This document shows, piece after piece, positions 1 through 5,596 of a stretch of DNA of 5,596 bases. Each line of letters begins with the position of its first letter. The stretch's first letter is position 1. This DNA is from Bacteroidales bacterium (GTDB lineage Bacteria > Bacteroidota > Bacteroidia > Bacteroidales > JAADJA01). A program made the position numbers and the translations under genes. The stretch lies in contig JAOZLR010000190.1 of assembly GCA_029934735.1 (NCBI GenBank), positions 1 through 5,596 on the forward strand, given 5' to 3'. The notes beneath the pieces are model-generated. The model was not told the DNA's origin, searched no databases, and was given only the letters and a program-made list of their open reading frames with translations.

Positions 1-254
1 TATCAAACAGAAAGGCAAGATTCAGAACTGTAATATCACTAATTATTGATGGCAAGGAGATACTGTTTGAGGGTATTGTAGATGGTAAAATTCTAACAGA
101 AAGACAAGGCAGAGAAGGTTTCGGATATGACCCTGTTTTTATGCCTGATGGCTATAATCTCTCTTTTGCTCAAATGAGTCTTGATGAGAAGAATCAAATA
201 AGTCACCGTGGAAGAGCCGTGCAAAAATTGCTGAATTTTCTAAAAATAATGTGA
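1..254 (+). CDS. rdgB: RdgB/HAM1 family non-canonical purine NTP pyrophosphatase, C-terminal part
   Basis: This cytosolic enzyme hydrolyses dITP, ITP and XTP to the monophosphate and pyrophosphate, so that deaminated purines do not enter DNA or RNA. Only the last 83 codons are present, read in the frame whose first full codon is at position 3 and ending at TGA 252-254; the start lies before the window. The family signature is clear. An SNRKARF-x-TVI strand comes first, then GFGYDPVF (visible residues 39-46), then the segment SLDEKNQISHRGRA (59-72), whose Ser-His-Arg contacts the nucleotide base in known structures. The tail after SHRG is the usual short helix, so the C-terminus looks complete. 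One variation is FAQM (55-58), where many homologues have an acidic residue in place of Gln; I cannot judge its effect. The gene precedes the potassium operon on the same strand, 61 bp away, but the downstream genes appear to have their own promoter. Confidence 0.93.
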   Translation, partial: SNRKARFRTVISLIIDGKEILFEGIVDGKILTERQGREGFGYDPVFMPDGYNLSFAQMSLDEKNQISHRGRAVQKLLNFLKIM

Positions 255-260
255 TTAGAA

Positions 261-290
261 TTTGATTATTAATAATTGTGGCTATTTTTG
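261..290 (+). promoter_or_regulatory. Bacteroidota-type promoter for the potassium uptake operon, with a palindrome in the spacer
   Basis: TTTG at 261-264 and TATTTTTG at 283-290 match the Bacteroidota housekeeping sigma consensus (-33 TTTG, -7 TAnnTTTG) at every fixed base. The 18-bp spacer is one shorter than the usual 19-21. Transcription would start near 295-298, giving a leader of about 20 nt before the ATG at 316. A perfect 12-bp palindrome, ATTATTAATAAT, fills 265-276 inside the spacer. It could be an operator, but such AT palindromes also arise by chance. The promoter is inferred from the sequence only. Confidence 0.5.
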
Positions 291-315
291 TGGATTATCA
301 AACAGGTTTTCTATT

Positions 316-1011
316 ATGAAAAACAAACAATTTGCAGTAATAGGTATTGGGCAGTTTGGCGAAGCTATTGCCAAATCGCTATCAAAAAAGGGTGCAGAAG
401 TATTAGCGATTGACGCTAATCAGGAACGAATTGATTATATCTCCTCAGAAGTATCTTATGCGGTCGCATTAGATGCAACCGACAAGAAAGCCCTTTTAAT
501 GCAAAACATACAGGACTTTGATGCAGTTGTTATTGCTATTGGTGAACAGTTTGAGCAATTACTGCTTTGTGCGGTAAATTTGATAGAGTTGAAAGTCAAA
601 CGTATTATAGCTCGTGCAAAAGGAGATGCCAACAAACTTATACTTCAAAAGCTTGGTATTGAAGAGATATTCCAACCGGAATTTGAAGTAGGTGCTCTTG
701 TTGCTGAGCGTTTGGTGAACCCAAGTATTATTTCATATCTACAGCTCCCCGACGGTTATTCAATAGCAGAAATAGAACCACCCCAGGCAATTATCGGGAG
801 AACACTTGGAGATATCAGATTAAGAGATAATTATCGAATAAATCTGATTACTGTTAAACGTGATTTTGAAGTTGAAAAAGATGGGGAAACAACCACAGAA
901 TCACACCTTACGGGAGTACCACAATCTACAACTGTTATTGAAAATCAGGATAATATGCTCATTTTTGGTAAAGAAAGTGATATTCAGAAGTTCATCGAGA
1001 TAAACAGTTAG
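316..1011 (+). CDS. ktrA: KtrA/TrkA-type potassium uptake regulatory subunit (single RCK domain)
   Basis: This cytosolic subunit of a Trk/Ktr potassium transporter binds nucleotides and, as a ring of RCK domains, gates the membrane partner encoded next. The 231-residue product is a single RCK unit, the size of KtrA rather than the double-length TrkA of E. coli. Residues 5-120 form a Rossmann fold with GIGQFG (Gly10, Gly12, Gly15) and an acidic residue after strand 2 (Asp33 in LAID) that normally holds the ribose. The ALDATD segment (51-56) follows. A linker helix leads to an RCK_C/TrkA_C domain at about 145-228. The start was set at ATG 316. A longer reading from TTG 262 is open, but it would begin inside the predicted promoter and add 18 residues unlike the family, whereas ATG 316 starts two residues short of the first beta strand. 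A weak AGG lies 9 nt upstream. The hydrophilic stretch at about 183-200, rich in Glu, Lys and Thr, looks like an insertion in the C-terminal domain. KtrA and TrkA are naming alternatives; the family is certain. Confidence 0.93.
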   Translation: MKNKQFAVIGIGQFGEAIAKSLSKKGAEVLAIDANQERIDYISSEVSYAVALDATDKKALLMQNIQDFDAVVIAIGEQFEQLLLCAVNLIELKVKRIIARAKGDANKLILQKLGIEEIFQPEFEVGALVAERLVNPSIISYLQLPDGYSIAEIEPPQAIIGRTLGDIRLRDNYRINLITVKRDFEVEKDGETTTESHLTGVPQSTTVIENQDNMLIFGKESDIQKFIEINS

Positions 1012-1014
1012 ACA

Positions 1015-2817
1015 ATGGCTAACAAACTCTTTAAAATAAGGGAAAAGATTAATCTTTATATTTTCGACTCAAAAACGAACATTCTAAAAACCCTTTCCTT
1101 TATAACCCTGATAATTACTGTTTTCGTTCTCGCAGGGACTATCCATTATTACGGATTTCCACAAACAGAAACAACATACAAATATAATTATTTAATAATC
1201 AGGATAAGCCTTGTCTATTTTCTAATCAGATATTTAATTCTTCTTTTTTACGATTTTCATCCATTGGAATTTATACGAAGAAGGTGGTTTGAGGGGATAA
1301 TCCTTTTTCTGTTTTTCTTCGACGCACTATTTCCAAGGGCATTTGAGTCAGTTTTTATTATCTCATCAATAAAGGAGATCATTAAAAGCCATACGCTGTT
1401 GATTTTTCAATTTTACTTTCTGATAATAGTACTTCTTGAGATTAGCCATACAGCATCGCATCTTGCCAGGCTAAAAATTGGCCCGGCAGCATTGCTTACC
1501 CTTTCTTTTGTCACTCTCATTTTTTCCGGAGCAGGATTACTGATGCTTCCGGAAATGACAACCGGCCATCATTTTCGCTTTCTTGATGCTGTTTTCACAG
1601 CAACCAGTGCAAGTTGTGTGACCGGTCTCACAGTTGTTAACACTGCTACATTCTTCACCCTCAAAGGGAAGGTTATAATTATGTTGCTAATACAATTTGG
1701 CGGAATCAACATATTGTCTTTTGCAGCCTTTTTTGTAACTCTGTCCAGGCGTACCGGAGGCCTCAAATACCAGTCAATCATAAAAGATTTGCTCAGTGTT
1801 GAGCAGCTTTCAGACACACGCAAAATTTTAAGATCAATTATCAAATGGAGTATCTTAATTGAACTTGCAGGGAGTATCCTGCTCTTTTTCTCATGGGAAG
1901 ATGTTATTCCGTTCAAAAATGAAGAAGGAAAGATATTCTCTTCTGTTTTTCATGCAATTTCTGCATTTAACAATGCAGGATTTTCACTTTTTAGCGATAA
2001 CCTCTATGAAGTTGGGAAACACAATCTTATCAGTTTTCAGTTCATTATTTCATTATTAGTCATAACCGGCGGACTTGGTTTCTTTGTTTTACAGGATTTG
2101 TTTGGAATCTCAAATATCCGCCAGCGCTTTAATTTTAGATGGAAATCATACCATGTCAGTACGAAAATAACATTACGTATGTCAGGGATTCTATTACTGG
2201 CCGGTACAATTCTGTTTTTTATCCTTGAGTACAACAATACCCTTGCGGGAAAAAATTTCATTAGTGCGGTGGTTGCTTCCTTTTTCCAGTCTGTCACAAC
2301 ACGTACAGCCGGGTTTAACACTGTTGACATAGCTTCATTATCCAAACCTGTTTTATTCTTTTTTTTAATTCTGATGTTTATTGGTGCGGGTTCGGGCTCG
2401 ACAGGTGGTGGCATCAAGGTCAGCACTTTTGCACTTACTTTAAGGTCGGCAATAGCAACAATAAGGGGAAAAGAGCATGTTGACTTCTTTAAAAAAAACA
2501 TACCTTATGACATTGTTAATAAGGCATATACAATACTAATTTATGCTCTTTCTGTCATTGGATTATCTACTTTTGCCCTGACAATCAGTGAACCTGACAC
2601 CGGGTTTATGAAACTGGTATTTGAAGAGGTTTCAGCTTTCGCAACTGTAGGTCTTTCCACAGGGATTACCCCATCACTGTCGAATGCTGGCAGAATCATT
2701 ATCATCCTGTCAATGTTTGTTGGCAGGATAGGAATTCTTTCCATTGCAATGATATTGAGCAGAAGAGTTATAAGCAGCAAATATCAATATGCAAAATCAA
2801 CAATAATGGTGGGTTAA
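1015..2817 (+). CDS. ktrB: KtrB/TrkH-type potassium uptake channel subunit, long form
   Basis: This inner-membrane subunit conducts K+ into the cell and is gated by the RCK protein encoded 3 bp upstream in the same operon. The 600 residues carry four membrane-pore-membrane repeats. The filter segments are CVTGLT (201-206, Gly204), NNAGFS (319-324, Gly322), RTAGFNT (430-436, Gly433) and ATVGLSTG (543-550, Gly546). The glycine-rich intramembrane gating loop of the third repeat is at 457-467 (GAGSGSTGGGI), and the conserved Arg of the last helix is Arg571 in GRIG. Classical KtrB has roughly 450 residues. The difference is an N-terminal extension of about 150 residues with about four hydrophobic segments (near 24-45, 58-78, 92-107 and 127-143), a layout I associate with Bacteroidota members of this family. 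ATG 1015 directly follows the upstream stop, has no Shine-Dalgarno site, and probably depends on translational coupling. Whether uptake is driven by Na+ or H+ cannot be read from the sequence. Confidence 0.94.
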   Translation: MANKLFKIREKINLYIFDSKTNILKTLSFITLIITVFVLAGTIHYYGFPQTETTYKYNYLIIRISLVYFLIRYLILLFYDFHPLEFIRRRWFEGIILFLFFFDALFPRAFESVFIISSIKEIIKSHTLLIFQFYFLIIVLLEISHTASHLARLKIGPAALLTLSFVTLIFSGAGLLMLPEMTTGHHFRFLDAVFTATSASCVTGLTVVNTATFFTLKGKVIIMLLIQFGGINILSFAAFFVTLSRRTGGLKYQSIIKDLLSVEQLSDTRKILRSIIKWSILIELAGSILLFFSWEDVIPFKNEEGKIFSSVFHAISAFNNAGFSLFSDNLYEVGKHNLISFQFIISLLVITGGLGFFVLQDLFGISNIRQRFNFRWKSYHVSTKITLRMSGILLLAGTILFFILEYNNTLAGKNFISAVVASFFQSVTTRTAGFNTVDIASLSKPVLFFFLILMFIGAGSGSTGGGIKVSTFALTLRSAIATIRGKEHVDFFKKNIPYDIVNKAYTILIYALSVIGLSTFALTISEPDTGFMKLVFEEVSAFATVGLSTGITPSLSNAGRIIIILSMFVGRIGILSIAMILSRRVISSKYQYAKSTIMVG

Positions 2818-2818
2818 A

Positions 2819-3061
2819 TCACTCTTTATTACTGTTACAGTATTCCATAAGTTTTATCAGGTCACTCTCTTTTGTAAGTTTAATTTTGTTTTCTTTCATA
2901 TAAGATTCAATATCATGATTTTTTTCAGCGAGGCATTTTACAATTTGTCTTTTTGTATTTGGTAAAACCTTAATTTCACCATCAAATATTTTTATACTTT
3001 TACGACTACTTTTAAAAAATATAAAACCAAACAAATGATAAGATACTACAGAGTACTGGCT
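2819..3061 (-). pseudogene. Remnant: C-terminal tail of a Bacteroidota hypothetical protein, front missing
   Basis: On the minus strand an open frame runs from 3061 down to TGA at 2821-2819. From TTG at 3034 it reads 71 residues. Residues about 17-69 look truly coded: a short beta-like start (KIFDGEIKVLP), then charged helices with IESYMKENKIKLTKESDL and LMEYCNSN. This resembles the tail of a common Bacteroidota family of hypothetical proteins of roughly 230-260 residues, where patterns such as 'ie.yikknkl.f.k..Dl..Lv.YYn' end the chain; I recall this pattern and could not search for it. No ATG start lies before this segment. The frame is closed by a stop at 3064-3062, and the secreted glycosidase gene begins at 3035 on the other strand, so the N-terminal part appears lost. 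The stop codon lies one base from the ktrB stop, in convergent orientation. It could instead be a small intact gene with a TTG start, but no promoter or ribosome binding site supports that. The function of the parent family is unknown to me. Confidence 0.5.
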
Positions 3062-5596
3062 TCATTCCTTCTAATCATGACAGTTAGTGTATTTTCATTT
3101 GCACAAAAGATCCACTTAGGATTATTAATTAATGACAACCCTGACTCAGAGACAATTGCAGCATTTAACTTCCTAAAAGACAATCCTCAGTACACAACCG
3201 AAAAATTATCTCTCTCTAAAATTACAAATACCGATTCATTAAAAAAGTTTGATGTATTATGGTATCATTATTCTGACACAACTAAAATAACAGAGTATCC
3301 TGCTGCAACGATTGAAATACTTAACCAATATCTGACAAACGGCGGAAAGATGCTACTTACTCTCGAAGCTTTCCAAATGATTAACACACTTGGAATTGAG
3401 CCAAATATTCCTGAGATAAGATACAAAAAAGCCTCAGACAACGGTTATGGAAGGATGCTTGGTCTTCACTCTTTTAAAAGTCATCCTGTTTTTGATGGTC
3501 TGAACGGTGGAGCATACTTAATGAAACTAATGCGCGATACTGTAGTTCGTCAAATCGGTTATTTTGATGACTCTCCCATTCTGAACGGCGCAGTTGTTGC
3601 CGTCGACTGGGATTATATTTTTGTCAGGGAGAACTCTAAACTAATGCTGGAATACTGGACTGGCAAAGGCAGAGTTTTGGCTCTTGGAGAATATGTTTGC
3701 CTTACAGCTGATAATCTAAACAGGCTACACCTCAAAAAATTTCTGAATAACTCTATTAGTTACCTCAGCAATACAGATGAATATAAAGATTTGAATTATT
3801 GGCACTATTATGAACAACAGGTTCTTAGGCAGGAATTCTATAATTCACAAACTTTCAGGCGTTTCCCAAAACCCTGGCACATTACACCAGGCAATATGGT
3901 GATTAATCAAGAAAAAGCGACAAACAATTTCTGGGACATTGCAGGCGAAAGAATGCTTGTGATGGGAAAGGAAAATGGCGGAATTGATGAGATTTGGTCG
4001 CATCCTTTTATGGCTTTGAGAGATTATGAGGTTGGGATAAAATTTGAGAACTCGGATTCCATAATCAATTTAAACACCCTGACACCCAAAATTGAGGTCA
4101 GACCTGAATCATTTACCAGAAATTATCATATTGACAATTCCATCCTGAAAGAGATTATCACAGCCTCCCCAACTGATGCAGAAGTTATAATTCACTACAG
4201 CTTCAACGGAAATGAGCCAATCTCATTATTTATTAAGTTCAAGAGCAATCTGCGCCTTATGTGGCCATATTCTGAGTATGCTGTTAAAATTATTAATTGT
4301 GGGTTCGACATCAACCTGAATGCAATTATTATCAAAAATGAGAGTGAAGATTACTCCTGCATAATTGGTTCAAATATGGAGCCATTTTATATGGATATTG
4401 GTCAATATTCCGATTTCAATATTACATGGCAAAAAGGAGATCAACAAAACAGATATTTTGAATTTGAGCCGATGAGCACAAATGAATTTCAGGCAATGGG
4501 CATTTTTCAATTCAATCTCCTGCCGGAAGAAGAATTTGACATTATAATTGCAGCAGATAATATGTCGTCCGAAAATACAATAAACACCTATGTTGCTGCT
4601 GCAACAAATACAGAACAAATCTATAACAACTCAAGAAATTATTATGACAGCCTTCTTTCACAGTCACTTATGATAGAAACTCCAGACAGCATTTTTAATG
4701 AAGGATACAAATGGGCTATTGTAGCAACCGATAGATTTTTCGTAAACACTCCGGGGCTTGGTAAATCTCTTGTTGCAGGATATTCAACCACAAACACAGG
4801 CTGGGATGGCGGTCATAAAATAAGCGGGAGGCCTGGATATGGCTGGTATTTTGGGCGTGATGGCGAATGGAGCGGATTTGCTTTACTTGATTATGGTGAC
4901 TTCGGGAAGGTTAAATCAATGCTTGAATTTTATCAAAAATTTCAGGACTTGAACGGGAAGATTTTCCACGAGGTTAGCACATCAGGATTTGTCCATTATG
5001 ATGCCTCAGATGCAACTCCGCTGTATATCGCTTTAGCAGGACGCTACCTTCATTATTCAGGGGATATTGATTTTATTAAAGAGAGTTGGCCATATATCAA
5101 AAAAGCTATTGACTATTGCTATTCAACAGATACCGATAACGACAATCTGATTGAGAATACAAATGTGGGTCACGGCTGGGTTGAAGGAGGAGGACTATTC
5201 GGTTCGCATACATCACTATATCTTGCTTCATGCTGGGCCGCCGCACTCGACGAGGCGGCATACCTCGCCGAACATATAAACCTCAATAAGGAGGCCTTGA
5301 AATTTCAAAAAGATGCTGAAAAAGTCAAAAAAACAATAAACGGGAAATACTGGAACTCAAAATCCAGGTATTACTATCACGGAATGCTCAAAGACGGTTC
5401 GTTTATTGATGAACAGACAATAATGCCGGCAATCCCAATGCTTTTTGGGCAGGCAGATGATAAAAAGGCTACTGAAATTTTACCTGCTTTTGCAGGGGGA
5501 AACTTCTCCACCGACTGGGGAACCAGGATAGTAAAAGAGAACAGCAAGCATTTTAACCCCAATGGTTATCATACAGGAAGCGTTTGGCCTTTGTTC
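3035..5596 (+). CDS. Secreted six-hairpin glycoside hydrolase, amylo-alpha-1,6-glucosidase / glycogen-debranching-like, partial at 3' end
   Basis: This is probably an exported glycosidase acting on alpha-glucans or related oligosaccharides in the periplasm or at the cell surface. The frame is open for 854 codons to the window end. A signal peptide is clear: MIRYYR, a hydrophobic core to about residue 22, and likely cleavage at SFA|QK (23/24). Residues 25-245 look like a ThuA/class I amidotransferase-like alpha/beta domain (NGGKMLL 102-108, HPVFDGL 150-156, GKGRVLALGEY 210-220). Residues about 250-545 are beta-rich, like the sandwich domain preceding such catalytic domains. From about 550 the (alpha/alpha)6 domain shows FGRDG (606-610), SDATPLY (658-664), the pair WPYIKKA (685-691) and DTDNDNLIE (699-707), GWVEGGG (714-720), STDWGTRI (825-832) and GYHTGSVWPL (844-853). 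Glu717 is a candidate general acid and Asp609 a candidate substrate contact, both by analogy. The C-terminus, perhaps with the catalytic base, is missing. ATG 3035 is the first start in frame and gives the signal peptide; there is no Shine-Dalgarno site. The substrate is not determined. Confidence 0.85.
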   Translation, partial: MIRYYRVLASFLLIMTVSVFSFAQKIHLGLLINDNPDSETIAAFNFLKDNPQYTTEKLSLSKITNTDSLKKFDVLWYHYSDTTKITEYPAATIEILNQYLTNGGKMLLTLEAFQMINTLGIEPNIPEIRYKKASDNGYGRMLGLHSFKSHPVFDGLNGGAYLMKLMRDTVVRQIGYFDDSPILNGAVVAVDWDYIFVRENSKLMLEYWTGKGRVLALGEYVCLTADNLNRLHLKKFLNNSISYLSNTDEYKDLNYWHYYEQQVLRQEFYNSQTFRRFPKPWHITPGNMVINQEKATNNFWDIAGERMLVMGKENGGIDEIWSHPFMALRDYEVGIKFENSDSIINLNTLTPKIEVRPESFTRNYHIDNSILKEIITASPTDAEVIIHYSFNGNEPISLFIKFKSNLRLMWPYSEYAVKIINCGFDINLNAIIIKNESEDYSCIIGSNMEPFYMDIGQYSDFNITWQKGDQQNRYFEFEPMSTNEFQAMGIFQFNLLPEEEFDIIIAADNMSSENTINTYVAAATNTEQIYNNSRNYYDSLLSQSLMIETPDSIFNEGYKWAIVATDRFFVNTPGLGKSLVAGYSTTNTGWDGGHKISGRPGYGWYFGRDGEWSGFALLDYGDFGKVKSMLEFYQKFQDLNGKIFHEVSTSGFVHYDASDATPLYIALAGRYLHYSGDIDFIKESWPYIKKAIDYCYSTDTDNDNLIENTNVGHGWVEGGGLFGSHTSLYLASCWAAALDEAAYLAEHINLNKEALKFQKDAEKVKKTINGKYWNSKSRYYYHGMLKDGSFIDEQTIMPAIPMLFGQADDKKATEILPAFAGGNFSTDWGTRIVKENSKHFNPNGYHTGSVWPLF

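Noticed and set aside
1..305. Direct repeat TATCAAACAG at 1-10 and 296-305
   Set aside because: It is only 10 bp in AT-rich DNA; one copy lies in rdgB coding sequence and the other in the ktrA leader. No longer match or element boundary is seen, so chance is enough.
262..315. Longer reading of ktrA starting at TTG 262
   Set aside because: It would begin inside the predicted promoter, adds residues unlike the RCK family, and ATG 316 gives the normal start just before the first Rossmann strand.
1569..2780. Minus-strand and other-frame open frames within ktrB (for example 1569-1916, 2037-2501 and 2541-2780 minus, 1859-2059 plus)
   Set aside because: They overlap a gene with full family motifs, and their products show no recognisable domain or protein-like pattern.
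2799..2842. Possible bidirectional terminator between ktrB and the convergent remnant, including the hyphenated palindrome TACTGTTACAGTA at 2830-2842
   Set aside because: The arms are short, AT-rich and mismatched, or the loop is too small, and no T-run follows on either strand. Not enough to call a terminator.
2974..3014. Possible promoter for the glycosidase gene (TTTC 2974-2977 with TACTTTTA 2995-3002, or TACTTTTA 3007-3014)
   Set aside because: The first pair has one mismatch in each box and a 17-bp spacer, and the second box has no -33 partner. Such matches are expected by chance in this AT-rich stretch.
4370..5562. Minus-strand open frames at 4370-4618 and 5377-5562
   Set aside because: They are antisense to the glycosidase reading frame, which carries consistent catalytic-domain motifs; their products look like chance translations.

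Overview
The window is AT-rich, densely coded DNA that most likely comes from a member of the Bacteroidota (a Bacteroidales-like or related anaerobe). Four things suggest this. Shine-Dalgarno sites are missing or weak before the starts. A promoter of the Bacteroidota type (TTTG, 18-bp spacer, TAnnTTTG) lies before the potassium genes. The TrkH/KtrB protein has the long form, about 600 residues with an extra membrane domain at the N-terminus. A C-terminal gene fragment resembles a family of hypothetical proteins I associate with this phylum. The assignment rests on recalled family patterns, not on a search.

Layout. Positions 1-254 hold the 3' end of rdgB/ham1, the house-cleaning nucleoside triphosphate pyrophosphatase. 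A 61-bp gap carries the promoter and a 12-bp AT palindrome. Positions 316-2817 are a tight two-gene operon for potassium uptake: a single-RCK cytosolic regulator (KtrA/TrkA type) and, after 3 bp, the membrane channel subunit (KtrB/TrkH type). Starting one base after the channel stop codon, on the opposite strand, 2819-3061 is a short coding remnant that looks like the C-terminal tail of a larger protein whose front is missing. From 3035 to the window end, on the plus strand, runs the first 854 codons of a secreted glycoside hydrolase related to glycogen-debranching / amylo-alpha-1,6-glucosidase-type six-hairpin enzymes. It has a signal peptide, a ThuA/amidotransferase-like alpha/beta domain, a beta-sandwich region and most of the catalytic domain. 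It is open at the window end.

Function. The two potassium genes form one transport system: RCK subunits bind nucleotide on the cytoplasmic face and gate the four-repeat membrane pore. The glycosidase belongs to polysaccharide or oligosaccharide breakdown outside the cytoplasm and has no evident link to potassium uptake. The gene remnant between them suggests that the two blocks were joined by a past rearrangement. No RNA gene, CRISPR array, insertion sequence or phage feature was seen, no stretch over 300 bases lacks coding, and nothing here clearly amounts to a previously undescribed system.
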